Source: an uncultured Synechococcus sp.
GTDB lineage: Bacteria; Cyanobacteriota; Cyanobacteriia; Phormidesmidales; Phormidesmidaceae
Direction of reading: 5' to 3'
Assembly: GCA_937911865.1 (NCBI GenBank)
Contig: CALDSK010000026.1
Span: 16,393 to 80,392, forward strand
DNA: 64,000 nt
Position 1 is the first letter of the stretch. Each line of letters opens with the position of its first letter. Made by a program: the position numbers and the translations under genes. Positions 37,238 to 45,203 of this stretch are shown piece after piece. Under the pieces are notes generated by a model that was given only the letters and a program-made list of their open reading frames with translations, had not been told where the DNA came from and did not search any database.

Positions 37238-37373
37238 GGGGTAACGAGACTAAACAAGTGCTGCTAAGCGGTCGAACTTTGCAGATAGCCTTGTGCCCTC
37301 ACTTGTACCCTCAGTCTCACCCAAGCAAGCGTTAATATAAAACAATCCAGCTAAAAGATAGTTAGCGACAGTC

Positions 37374-37763
37374 ATGATATTCACCTGCCACTCTACAGAT
37401 AGCACTTCCACTACGACACAGCGTGAATCTGTCTTTTGCGCAGCACGGTTAGACATGCCGCAAGCAGGCTGTGCTATACGTGGCGCTTGGGATAGAGATA
37501 TTTTCGCTAACAATATTTTCGCCAACGATAATTTCGCAGGTGCTAGCTTGCAAGCCACTGCTCAAAAAGCGGTGATCAACAGATTCGAGAGTCTTCTCAA
37601 TGCAGATGGTGGCAACCAATTTGATCGTCACTATCTAGGTTCAGACCTGAACCCCGCAAACCAGTCGGTCAGTCTGCTGGTCGGAGAGCCCACACACAAA
37701 TCATTAGAACCCAAAACATACCGAAGCAGGGAACAATGGCGTATAGCTGCTGTTTCTAGTTAA
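37374..37763 (+). CDS. Hypothetical protein, uncertain
   Basis: An open frame of 129 codons with no family match. A DIFANNIFANDNFAGASL stretch resembles pentapeptide-type spacing but is too short to call. In favour: a rho-independent terminator follows 28 bp after its stop on the same strand, and it is divergent from the ribbon-helix-helix gene with the palindrome between them. Against: a minus-strand frame overlaps its first third and includes a plausible 41-codon ORF whose ATG overlaps this one. I keep the plus-strand call at low confidence. Confidence 0.35.
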   Translation: MIFTCHSTDSTSTTTQRESVFCAARLDMPQAGCAIRGAWDRDIFANNIFANDNFAGASLQATAQKAVINRFESLLNADGGNQFDRHYLGSDLNPANQSVSLLVGEPTHKSLEPKTYRSREQWRIAAVSS

Positions 37764-37791
37764 AAAAGACCTGTACATACCAGGCTTTTAT

Positions 37792-37828
37792 CCCCTGTTT
37801 CCTTCTACCGGAACCAGGGGTTTTGTTT
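37792..37828 (+). terminator. Rho-independent terminator
   Basis: CCCCTG pairs with CAGGGG, extended by CC/GG and A-T pairs with one bulge, and is followed by TTTTGTTTT. It lies 28 bp after the hypothetical plus-strand frame. Confidence 0.75.
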
Positions 37829-38043
37829 TGAGGCTCTATCTCACCCTTTTGATACTTACTCTTCTGATACTTACCCTTTTAATACTTAGCGGTTTGATGT
37901 CATGTCCTTATAGCCTTAGAAGTCCTGCGACGCTCACACCCGCCACTGTTGTGGCAGTAGAAAACGGCACCTTTGCAGGTCAGTTCTAGAAAGAACAAGA
38001 GCTAGAGTAACGCTGCGCCGCCTCCGGTGCAGGGCAAAAGTAC

Positions 38044-38082
38044 TGCACCTTTGGTGCAGAACAATATTGCACCTTTGGTGCA
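38044..38082. promoter_or_regulatory. Two tandem TGCACC-TTT-GGTGCA palindromes
   Basis: Two identical 15-bp palindromes (TGCACC TTT GGTGCA at 38044-38058 and 38068-38082) with 24-bp spacing, preceded by a half site GGTGCA near 38026. They sit 28 bp upstream of the alr0857-type start, so they could be an operator array or alternative leader hairpins. Confidence 0.55.
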
Positions 38083-38109
38083 GAACAATCAAAGCGGAGG
38101 CTATTAACA

Positions 38110-38496
38110 GTGTTGAAGCTAAACTACAACGATTACGGATTGTTTCTTGAGCGAGTAACGGCGTCTTTGGATGCGATCGCCACTCAGCGCGTCATGTTGG
38201 CTGTATACACCGGAAAAACACTGCACCTAGAACCAGGGCGAGCGGCTTTCTTAGTATCAGCAGAAGCAACAGGCGTAGACCAGCTAGAGAGCGTACTACA
38301 AAAAGATACTACGCAAACTATGACGTTAACTCACGTTGACGACGAGTTTGTAGAAGTGAGCTTGAAGGGTACGTGGATTGCTGATAGCGCGAATGCAGAA
38401 GCCGGTATATTTATCACCGCCCTCGCACCTACGACTGAAACCCTGATCTATCAGCTGTGGCAAGTGACTCAGCGTCAAACCGCTTTCTCACTCTAA
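38110..38496 (+). CDS. alr0857 family protein
   Basis: A 128-residue soluble protein that I recognise as the cyanobacterial alr0857 family from its opening (LKLNYNDYGLFLERVTASLD), TQRVMLAVYTGKTLHLEPGRAAFLV and EFVEVSLKGTWIAD. The GTG start is supported by a strong Shine-Dalgarno GGAGG at 38096-38100. Function unknown for the family. A terminator follows at 38540. Palindromic repeats lie directly upstream. Confidence 0.75.
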   Translation: MLKLNYNDYGLFLERVTASLDAIATQRVMLAVYTGKTLHLEPGRAAFLVSAEATGVDQLESVLQKDTTQTMTLTHVDDEFVEVSLKGTWIADSANAEAGIFITALAPTTETLIYQLWQVTQRQTAFSL

Positions 38497-38539
38497 TTGC
38501 GATTTCGTTCATTCTTTCTCATTCTCGTCTTCTCATTTT

Positions 38540-38571
38540 CTGTGAGGCGTACTGAGCGGTACGCCTCACAG
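38540..38571 (+). terminator. Terminator hairpin after the alr0857-type gene
   Basis: A perfect 13-bp stem (CTGTGAGGCGTAC with GTACGCCTCACAG, 6-nt loop) followed by TTTGTCCTTT. About 45 bp after the stop of the alr0857-type gene. Confidence 0.75.
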
Positions 38572-38855
38572 TTTGTCCTTTCAGATCTTCACAGAGATAT
38601 CATGTTTTTTGTATCTACTTTTCGGCACGTGCGGAAATGGCATAAGCAGTTTTCACACAGAAAACCTTTCGAACAACACTCATCTACAAAGGAAATATCA
38701 ACAGCAGAAGATATGCGATTACAAAAGCATCATCTCGCTGCTGTTCATGAGCAACAGAAAGTAAAACGGAACTATTTTTTAGAACGTCGTACTTTTCTGT
38801 AGCACAGCCAAACGTCATACACAAAGAGGCTTTTACAGATTCCCAGCTTCCCCAA

Positions 38856-38962
38856 TATAGCTCTCGAAGAGTTGCTTAAGACACTAACGAGAAGCTACAA
38901 CCCATAGCGCACAAGCAACTCTTCTGAGCAAATGTCCTAATGCATCAGGACATTTGCTATGG
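38856..38962 (-). repeat. Structured dispersed repeat, copy B
   Basis: A 107-nt element on the minus strand, the counterpart of 4092-4200. On this strand it forms a perfect 11-bp hairpin (GCAAATGTCCT with AGGACATTTGC), then a 12-bp stem (GAAGAGTTGCTT with AAGCAACTCTTC) around an inner GCTA/TAGC hairpin. Its CCATAG end abuts the tRNA-derived sequence at 38963. It lies about 360 nt downstream of the DUF4342 gene in the same orientation. Confidence 0.8.
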
Positions 38963-39039
38963 CGCATTTTAGTAAGAGCATCTGTTTGAAAAGCAGGAGG
39001 CCATCCATTTAAATAGGTTCAAGTCCTACTACCCAGCCA
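38963..39039 (+). pseudogene. tRNA-Phe(GAA)-like pseudogene, 5' truncated
   Basis: The 3' half of a tRNA: D-arm remnant (GCGCATTTTAGTAAGAGC), anticodon arm TCTGT-TTGAAAA-GCAGG with anticodon GAA, a T-arm with the canonical loop TTCAAGT between AGG and CCT, and a genomic CCA at 39037-39039. The 5' acceptor strand that should pair with CTACCCA is absent; the structured repeat occupies its place. About 12 extra bases (ATCCATTTAAAT) separate the variable loop from the T-arm. Not expected to be functional. Confidence 0.6.
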
Positions 39040-39112
39040 TGCCGAGTGGACGAGTTAGCCAGTCACCTGACGCTGAATCAGGAGATTGCAGGTGACGCGC
39101 CTGCCTCGGCAT
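39040..39112 (+). tRNA. tRNA-Gln-like (CTG) with altered loops
   Basis: A 73-nt cloverleaf with all stems intact: acceptor TGCCGAG/CTCGGCA (7 bp), D-stem GAC/GTC, anticodon stem CCTGA/TCAGG, T-stem GCAGG/CCTGC, 1 nt at position 26 and a 5-nt variable loop. The anticodon loop CGCTGAA gives CTG but has G instead of the invariant T33, and the T-loop TGACGCG lacks the TTC consensus. CCTGA, TCAGGAGA and the first pair T1-A72 resemble bacterial tRNA-Gln. It begins directly after the CCA of the preceding pseudogene. It may be a decayed gene, a decoy or a specialised tRNA. Confidence 0.6.
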
Positions 39113-39129
39113 CCGCTTTTTTCGTCTTT

Positions 39130-39201
39130 TCTCTCGTAGTATAGTCGGCAACATCTCACACTTTAACTGTGAAGTTCCAGGTTCGAATCCTGGCGAGAGA
39201 T
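39130..39201 (+). tRNA. tRNA with anticodon TTA (predicted ochre-suppressor type)
   Basis: A 72-nt tRNA: acceptor TCTCTCG/CGAGAGA (perfect), anticodon arm TCACA-CTTTAAC-TGTGA with T33 and anticodon TTA, variable loop AGTT, and T-arm CCAGG-TTCGAAT-CCTGG, fully canonical. The D-loop has the invariant GG, with a weak D-stem (GTA/CAT, one mismatch). Anticodon UUA would read UAA. The D-arm (TATAGTCGGCAACA) and the T1-A72 first pair resemble tRNA-Gln, so it could be a Gln tRNA with a changed third anticodon base. No CCA is encoded. Expression is not shown. Confidence 0.75.
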
Positions 39202-39318
39202 TTCTCCCTTTTGACGCGAATGAAATATGTACGGTTGTGCAATTACGCTTTACCGCCACGTGTTGATGTCTAAAAACCCTATCCACTAACTCGCTCAACA
39301 AAAAACTGTTGATCTTGA

Positions 39319-39744
39319 CTAGCCAAGCTTCTCAACTACAAGCTTTGGGTAAGGAACAATAGCACTGATCACATTGATGGCCGTTGCTTCTGTCGAGAGA
39401 ATGGCATTGAGGGTGCTGCCTACCGCGGTCAAAGTTGTTGGGACACTCAGTAGCGTATGTCCCTCCTTATTCTTGATCACGATTCGACGAACGTTACCCT
39501 GCCGAATCAGGTCGTTCACTTTGCTCATTAAAGCGTCGCCAGAAATTTTTAGACTCTCTACAACAAAACACTCCTTACGGGCCTGCGAAGCTGTTGAGCT
39601 AGCTGTTGAACTGTCGCCAATGTTTGCGGCTAACCATCGCTGAGCAGCCTGCCTTAACTCTCTACCGTAAGCATCTGTATCCTGAATACCCGTACTGCGA
39701 ACACCTGCATCTTGTACACCTGTACTACGGATATCTATACTCAT
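39319..39744 (-). CDS. DUF4342 domain protein
   Basis: A 141-residue protein. The C-terminal 80 residues fit DUF4342: ESLKISGDALMSKVNDLIRQ, GNVRRIVIKNKEGHTLLSVP, followed by a hydrophobic TLTAVGSTLNAILSTEATAI. The N-terminus is a duplicated RSTGVQDAGVRSTGIQDTD segment of recent tandem origin. The hydrophobic part may touch membrane. Function unknown. Confidence 0.65.
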   Translation of the reverse strand: MSIDIRSTGVQDAGVRSTGIQDTDAYGRELRQAAQRWLAANIGDSSTASSTASQARKECFVVESLKISGDALMSKVNDLIRQGNVRRIVIKNKEGHTLLSVPTTLTAVGSTLNAILSTEATAINVISAIVPYPKLVVEKLG

Positions 39745-40113
39745 AACTCAGCGGTGCCCCGGGGCCTCAGATTAGCTGTATTGCTCACCATACTATTCAT
39801 CTATGAGGAAAGTATGAGGGTCAAGACCCTACACGCCTTAAAATGACACAATCAGCATCCGTAATATCACGGCAAAAACATCCAGCTCTTCGGAATTTAG
39901 TATGCTGAAGTAGCAAAGGCTGTACCATTTCAACAATAGCTCCGTGTTAGCACTTATCAGCATCAAAATCACAGCTACCTAGTGCGCAACTAGTTAATCC
40001 CGCCTAGTCAATCCCGCCTAGTCAATCCCGCACAGTCAATCCCGAAAAGCCCAAACTGTAGAACCCAAAATATAGAGCCCAAAATGTAAAGCCCAAAATA
40101 CAGAGTCAAAATA
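39745..40113. other. Intergenic region with two successive tandem arrays
   Basis: The left part has no feature that I can support. The right part, next to the GT39-like gene, is entirely tandem repeats (39991-40108). Promoter elements could not be separated from the repeats. Confidence 0.5.
39991..40108. repeat. Two adjoining tandem arrays upstream of the GT39-like gene
   Basis: First, four copies of a 14-bp unit (TAGTCAATCCCGCC type, 39991-40046, copies 2 and 3 differing by one base or less). Then about four copies of a 14-15-bp unit (AGCCCAAAATATAG type, 40047-40108). The second array ends six bases before the start codon, so it must contain the ribosome-binding region. Confidence 0.75.
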
Positions 40114-41682
40114 ATGATTAGCACCCTGAAAACAGAGACGTTGACAGCTACGTCTTCCCAGAAAAAGCAGTGGTCATTTTTGCCAATTATTTTGCTTGTC
40201 TCTTTGCTCCTAAGAGTTTATCAACTAGGGACAGAGAGCGTTTGGATAGACGAGCACTTTAGTATCGTCGATGCCAGAAATTTGGATTTAGGAACCCGGC
40301 CACTTTACTACTTGCTATTACATGGCTGGATGCAGGTAGGCCAAAACGACAGTTGGCTCAGGGCCCTGTCTATTCCCTTTGGCTTGGGTTGCGTACTTTT
40401 AACGTACCTGTTGGGACGGCGCTTGCTATCGCAGTCGGCGGGCATCGTAGCGGCGATCATGGTAGCGCTATCCCCTTTATTTGTCGGCTACAGCCAACAG
40501 ATTCGGATGTATTCACTCAGTACCTGCTTGGGTCTATGGGGGACACTGCTACTGGTGAAACTATTGCAAACGCAAAAGGGCATTCGGCTGACCAACGTGA
40601 TTGGCTGGTTAGTGGCCAGGCTGTTAGCTGTGATGACAACACCACTCAATGTAATGCTGCTGTTGCCCGATGCTGTACTGGTATTGTGGCGGTTTCGTCG
40701 AGATCGGCGCGTCATCGTTTCCTTTGTCATTGCACTGGCATTAGTGGGTGTCATATGGCTGCCGTTTGCTCGGGCTTTGCAAGAAGCGCTTCCCCAATTT
40801 TTGGGCGGCTGGGTAGCCCATCAACCAAAACCTGGCCCCATTAGAATGGCTGCTCTGCTAACTGGGCTAATAGCTTTCTGGCCGACGTCGGATCTATCTT
40901 CGCTACGAGATATCCCGCTCAATATTTCGACCTGGGGCCACAAAGACATCGAATTTGTTTTCTACATGCTCTTTACGATTGTGTTAGTTAGCGTTCTGAG
41001 CGTTGGGATGTGGAAAATGGTAACCGCTTCTAGGCAGTTTGTGCGCCCAGAACGCTGGTGGCTAATGATGTGGGCCTTTCTACCCACGATTGTGATCGCA
41101 GGTGTCTCATGGATGAGTGGTTCTATCTGGCGAGAGCGCTATTTGATGTTTGTGGCACCCTACGCCATCTTACTTATTGCAGCAGGCATATGCTACCTGT
41201 GGCGACACTATCGACGCGGGGCTATTGCCCTTGCCATTCTCTATGGCATCGCTATTGGTGGGGGTCTAGGGCACTACTACACAACGCTATATCACGATGA
41301 CTGGCGAGGCATTGCTGCACTCATTGAATCACGTGAGCAGCCGAGTGATGTGATTGGGTTTTATGGTTGGGAATGGGAAGACCCACAGCTAACGGTGCCC
41401 CGCTATTACGAAGGCGAGGCACCGTTCTATGTGATGAGTAAACAATCGATTCCGCCGCTACCTCAAGAATCCGAAGCCGCAGATCGTTTTATTCAAGATA
41501 TGCTGCAGAACCTGCCGCCTACAGAGTCTCAATACTGGCTGGTGTACTACGAGCCATCAAGCTTGAAAAGGCAAAGACTTCGAGAAGCAATTGAACAGCG
41601 CTTTGAGGTGAAAGATCGTCAGGAATTCTACAACTCGGTCAACGCTGAACTTCATGTATATCAGGTAGCGCCCATACGCTAG
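40114..41682 (+). CDS. GT39/ArnT-like membrane glycosyltransferase
   Basis: A 522-residue polytopic protein. The first membrane helix is followed by GTESVWIDEHFSIVDARN, the GT-C fold signature with an acidic catalytic loop (DE) between helices 1 and 2. About ten further hydrophobic helices and a soluble C-terminal periplasmic domain (PRYYEGEAPFYVMSKQ) follow. Members (ArnT, PMT, DPM-dependent types) move sugars from polyprenyl phosphates to lipids, glycans or proteins on the outer face. Its upstream DNA is made of tandem repeats. Acceptor unknown. Confidence 0.78.
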   Translation: MISTLKTETLTATSSQKKQWSFLPIILLVSLLLRVYQLGTESVWIDEHFSIVDARNLDLGTRPLYYLLLHGWMQVGQNDSWLRALSIPFGLGCVLLTYLLGRRLLSQSAGIVAAIMVALSPLFVGYSQQIRMYSLSTCLGLWGTLLLVKLLQTQKGIRLTNVIGWLVARLLAVMTTPLNVMLLLPDAVLVLWRFRRDRRVIVSFVIALALVGVIWLPFARALQEALPQFLGGWVAHQPKPGPIRMAALLTGLIAFWPTSDLSSLRDIPLNISTWGHKDIEFVFYMLFTIVLVSVLSVGMWKMVTASRQFVRPERWWLMMWAFLPTIVIAGVSWMSGSIWRERYLMFVAPYAILLIAAGICYLWRHYRRGAIALAILYGIAIGGGLGHYYTTLYHDDWRGIAALIESREQPSDVIGFYGWEWEDPQLTVPRYYEGEAPFYVMSKQSIPPLPQESEAADRFIQDMLQNLPPTESQYWLVYYEPSSLKRQRLREAIEQRFEVKDRQEFYNSVNAELHVYQVAPIR

Positions 41683-42533
41683 AGAGAGCACAGAGCCACT
41701 AGTCATGTCGTAGAACGGCTCAACCACCAGTTGAAGCTGATTGGGCGCTGGTCACGGCTTCAGAAACTGCGAGCGCTTTTGGCTGCGATGTCTCATTGGT
41801 TGGCGCTTGCCTCTCGACGCTACGTAATTAATCTTGGAGAGCCAAACATCAGCACAGGTCAGCCAGTTTAGCTCTTTGCACAAGCCAGTTCTTTGAAGGG
41901 GTTAATTCCTGTATTTTTGCATTCGCATGAGCTAATAAAAAGAGATTGCTGAGACGACGCTGAGTAAGCAATCAGAAAAGATGAATAGGCTCTCTTTAAA
42001 TATTAATAATAAAAGACAGAAAGCATTAATTACTATCAGTATCTAATGGCTATCTCAGGTTAGAGCTTTGCTGTATACGGTCTACAAGATCCCTGCAAAG
42101 CATAGCTTTAAGAGGCATAATCCCTGCTGAAAGTCTAATGATTCAGCAGAAATAATTCAATCTCAATCCTGATCAAGCCAGAACTTATTATTCAATTCTA
42201 AGCCAACATTCAGATTGGATTTGGGCCATTTCACTATAGTAATTACTACCAACAAAGCTTCTGCAAGCTATGAATTTGAAACGAGCTTTTTGGCTCGACG
42301 TTTAAGCATAGACAGCAGAAATAAGCTTATGCAATCGGTGGCTGCGATCGCACATCCCCTAGCGAGATTCAGCAGCCCACACTACAGGTAAAACCTACTA
42401 TGAACCCCCAAAAAATAGATTCAGCAGCGTGCAATGTGCTGCTGACAGCCTGTGGTGCCTTGCACTTGTACCCGTGGCAGCCTCAGCGCCGCTGTCGGCC
42501 ACTCATCGCTATGGGGAGGCCTGACGACCCACC
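41683..42533. other. Intergenic region, 851 bp
   Basis: It holds a possible transposase fragment (41698-41869) near its left end and is AT-rich in the middle (about 41880-42250). Short open frames at 42452-42640 overlap the kinase start and are not supported. No RNA gene found. Confidence 0.45.
41698..41869 (+). pseudogene. Possible transposase fragment
   Basis: A frame of about 56 codons without a start reads SHVVERLNHQLKLIGRWSRL, then LRALLAAMSHWLALASRR, ending in TAG. The (T/S)-x-x-VERLNxQLK pattern is typical of the conserved Glu region near the end of DDE transposases. No terminal inverted repeats or other parts are visible, so the element family is not assigned. Confidence 0.35.
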
Positions 42534-44399
42534 ATGCTAAGAAGACTTATCAAAACTCTCTTTTACCAGCGTCAAACAACCTGGGAGATGATTATTCCTG
42601 GTGCGTTAATGATTGGACTTGTCTGCATGCTCAAGTTTAGCAGCCTGCTACAAACCCAAGAATGGCGAGTACTCGACGCCTACTCTCGCCGCTGCCCTCA
42701 GCAGAACAGAACCCGGCGTGTCACCCTAGTTACGGTAGATGAGAGTGACTATCAAACGACAGGCTTTCCGATCTCAGGAGACATCTTAGCTCAGGCCTTA
42801 ACCAACCTACAGACCTATCACCCTCGCGTTATCGGTCTAGATATCTTTAGAGATCTGCCCCAAGGGCAAGGACAGGAGATGCTGAAGAAGGTACTAGCAA
42901 CAACGCCCAATGTCATTGCGGCAGAAGTCGCACTGAGCGCGGAGCACACTATGAATGTAGAAGCACCGGCTGGGATTCCACCAGAGCAGGTAGGATTTGC
43001 CGATAGCATTATAGATGCCGATGGCAAAATCCGGCGAATTGTTCTTACTGCAACAGATCAAGCGGGCAATACCAAACGCTCACTGGCGCTGCTGCTAGCA
43101 GAACAATATCTAGAGAAAGAGAATATTTCTATGGATGAGGCAATCTTTCCTGTCTTTTCGCCGAATACGGGCGGCTATGTTCGAGCGGACGTAGAAGGGA
43201 CACAGATGCTGATGAACTTCTGTATGCTGCAAACGCCCTACGAGACCATTAGTCTAAAGGAAGTATTGCAAAATAATGTAGATGCGAAGAAAATACGCGA
43301 TCGCATTGTTCTCATCGGCAAAACAGTTGCCCAAGCCAAAGACAGTTTCATCACCTCAGCAGTTGAGAAAACTCTATATTCTCAAAGGATCTCTGATCGC
43401 ACCTATCCCACCAAAATCATCTACGGCGTTGAGATTCATAGTCACGCGACTGAACAGATTATTGATTCTGCGCTGGGTATGAGGTGTGCTTTAGAAACCT
43501 GGCCAGAACTCGGAGAGTATCTATGGATTGTTCTATGGGGCGCAGCTGGTATCAGTATTAGCGTACGGCTACAGTCGCCCTGGAAAAGCGTTTGCCTACT
43601 GATTGCGATTACTTTCTTAATCGCGCTCATAGGCTACGGCCTGCTTACACAAAGCATCTGGATTCCTGTATTTCCAGCGGTCTTGGCCCTGTGTAGCGCC
43701 GGACTCATTACGGCCTTCTTCGATCGAGATATGCGCTTTGAACTCAACCAAAGACGTCTCACCATTGAGCGGACTTACGAAGCCGTCCACAATGGTCCCC
43801 TACAGAGGCTAGCCGATATCACACGCAGTATTAGAACAGCGCCACACGGCACAAAGAGTCAAAACGAACAGATTCTCAATCAGCTTGTGCAACTAAACAA
43901 TGACATGCGCAGCATTTTTGAACGAATGCAAATAGATACCCTCTCACGCAGCCATAGCCTATATTTAAGCGATCGCACTTTTCTAAATCTGCGAGACTCT
44001 CTTAGCGCTCTACTCTATCAGGTCTATGAGCATACCCTCTCTCAGCAGCTGCCAGGCTTTGCAAACATCCAGACCTTCGTTACGCCTGTCTTCGAAATCT
44101 TTGAATCCAGAAATTTCAGCCTCGAAGAAAAAAGAGGGCTGTGTTTATTTCTGCAAGAGGCGTTGCTAAACGCAGGGAAATATGCAACAAATGCAACTCG
44201 CCTAGATGTGATTTGCACAGTAGAGGGTGCGGTTTATCGACTACAGATTATCGACGATGGTGCAGGGTTCAAGCACAACAGAGAGAATCGTCAAGGGACT
44301 CGTCAGGCACTTGCGATCGCAAAAAAGCTGAAGGGTCAATTTCAGCGAGTCTCTCGCCCAGAAATCGGCACTCGCTGCGAGCTTACCTGGACCAAATAA
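42534..44399 (+). CDS. CHASE2-domain sensor histidine kinase
   Basis: A 621-residue membrane kinase. An N-terminal transmembrane helix and an extracytoplasmic CHASE2 domain (RRVTLVTVDESDYQTTGFPI, HPRVIGLDIFRDLPQ, about residues 60-320) precede three membrane segments (LGEYLWIVLWGAAG, WKSVCLLIAITFLIALIGY, SIWIPVFPAVLAL). The dimerisation helix RTYEAVHNGPLQRLADI carries the phospho-His of the HisKA_3 class. The ATPase has FLQEALLNAGKYA (N box) and IIDDGAGFK. A LuxR-type response regulator follows 132 bp downstream and is its likely partner. Signal unknown. Confidence 0.88.
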   Translation: MLRRLIKTLFYQRQTTWEMIIPGALMIGLVCMLKFSSLLQTQEWRVLDAYSRRCPQQNRTRRVTLVTVDESDYQTTGFPISGDILAQALTNLQTYHPRVIGLDIFRDLPQGQGQEMLKKVLATTPNVIAAEVALSAEHTMNVEAPAGIPPEQVGFADSIIDADGKIRRIVLTATDQAGNTKRSLALLLAEQYLEKENISMDEAIFPVFSPNTGGYVRADVEGTQMLMNFCMLQTPYETISLKEVLQNNVDAKKIRDRIVLIGKTVAQAKDSFITSAVEKTLYSQRISDRTYPTKIIYGVEIHSHATEQIIDSALGMRCALETWPELGEYLWIVLWGAAGISISVRLQSPWKSVCLLIAITFLIALIGYGLLTQSIWIPVFPAVLALCSAGLITAFFDRDMRFELNQRRLTIERTYEAVHNGPLQRLADITRSIRTAPHGTKSQNEQILNQLVQLNNDMRSIFERMQIDTLSRSHSLYLSDRTFLNLRDSLSALLYQVYEHTLSQQLPGFANIQTFVTPVFEIFESRNFSLEEKRGLCLFLQEALLNAGKYATNATRLDVICTVEGAVYRLQIIDDGAGFKHNRENRQGTRQALAIAKKLKGQFQRVSRPEIGTRCELTWTK

Positions 44400-44531
44400 G
44401 CTGCCAACCAGCACTAAATCAGGCCGCATAGCCATGTAGACTCTTATTCAACTCGACTCAATTTCAACTCAACTCAATACCGACTCATTCCAATCTAGAT
44501 TCAATATCTTTCGTAAAAGTCTCTCATTCAT

Positions 44532-45203
44532 ATGTCACAGTCAGCATTACGAGATACCCCTCATCAGTTTTTGATAGTTGATGACCACGAGGCTATTTTG
44601 GCAGGCATCACGCCTGGGCTACAACAGCGCTACCCCCAAGCAGACATCATCACCGCACAGGACGCTCAAACAGCAAAATCTAGACTCTCGCAGCAGATGC
44701 CTACGTTTGTTGTACTCGATTTGATTTTGCCAGAAAGCAAGCAATCGCCAGCAACGGCGCAAACAGGTATTCAGCTATTACAACAGATTATGAACAGTCC
44801 AGCAGCGCCTCATCTGATGGCCCTAAGCGTTGATATCAGGCCGCTGATTCAAATTAAAGCCGACATCAACGCGTACCGTAGTGGCTTTGTCGCCATGAAT
44901 AAAGCCGAACCGTTAAAGGAGATTGTTGACACGGTTGACATTGCGCTTAGAGGCTCAATTTACCTCCCTCCCGAGGTTAGGTCTAGACCCGAGTTTGACC
45001 AGAGATGGCTACAGGTGCTGACGCTAAAGTATCAAGAAGGGCTCTCAGATCGGGCGATCGCTCAGGCAATGGGAATCAGCGATCGCACCGTTCGCAACTA
45101 CTGGTCACGCATTCAAGACGCGCTTAATATATACGACGACAATCAAAAAGATCTGCGTATCCAAATCCAGCAGGCGGCTAAAAGGGTCGGCCTCATTCCT
45201 TAA
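44532..45203 (+). CDS. LuxR/NarL-type response regulator
   Basis: A 223-residue regulator. The receiver domain has the acidic pocket LIVDDHEAIL, the phospho-acceptor Asp in FVVLDLILPES, and the conserved Lys in FVAMNKAEPL. A C-terminal LuxR-type helix-turn-helix follows: LTLKYQEGLSDRAIAQAMGI, then SDRTVRNYWSRIQDAL. It is cotranscribed or closely linked with the CHASE2 kinase upstream, with which it should form a two-component system. A 16-bp tandem duplication (TTCAACTCAACTCAAT, 44447-44478) lies in the gap. Confidence 0.88.
   Translation: MSQSALRDTPHQFLIVDDHEAILAGITPGLQQRYPQADIITAQDAQTAKSRLSQQMPTFVVLDLILPESKQSPATAQTGIQLLQQIMNSPAAPHLMALSVDIRPLIQIKADINAYRSGFVAMNKAEPLKEIVDTVDIALRGSIYLPPEVRSRPEFDQRWLQVLTLKYQEGLSDRAIAQAMGISDRTVRNYWSRIQDALNIYDDNQKDLRIQIQQAAKRVGLIP

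Larger units (their letters stand above)
37764..38109. other. Intergenic region with terminator and tandem repeats
   Basis: It begins with the terminator at 37792-37828. After that come three near-copies of a 15-bp unit of CTTTTGATACTTAC type (about 37848-37892) and two palindromic units at 38044-38082. No open frame of note. Confidence 0.55.

Noticed and set aside
37250..37558. Minus-strand open frame opposite the hypothetical plus frame (with an internal 41-codon ORF from 37375)
   Set aside because: It has no domain, and the terminator downstream on the plus strand supports the plus frame; neither is strong, so only the plus one is listed at low confidence.
38497..38802. 101-codon plus-strand open frame after the alr0857-type gene
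   Set aside because: It contains the terminator hairpin at 38540 and has no domain; codon use looks random.
39130..39201. Stop-codon reassignment (UAA to Gln) as an explanation for the TTA anticodon
   Set aside because: Genes in the window end at UAA at normal lengths with no in-frame UAA in conserved domains, so no recoding is visible.
39029..39301. 90-codon minus-strand open frame
   Set aside because: It is the antisense of the tRNA-like genes, whose cloverleaf structure explains the conservation better.
41683..42533. A complete insertion sequence
   Set aside because: Only a fragment of about 56 codons with a DDE-like pattern is present; no terminal inverted repeats or target duplications were found.
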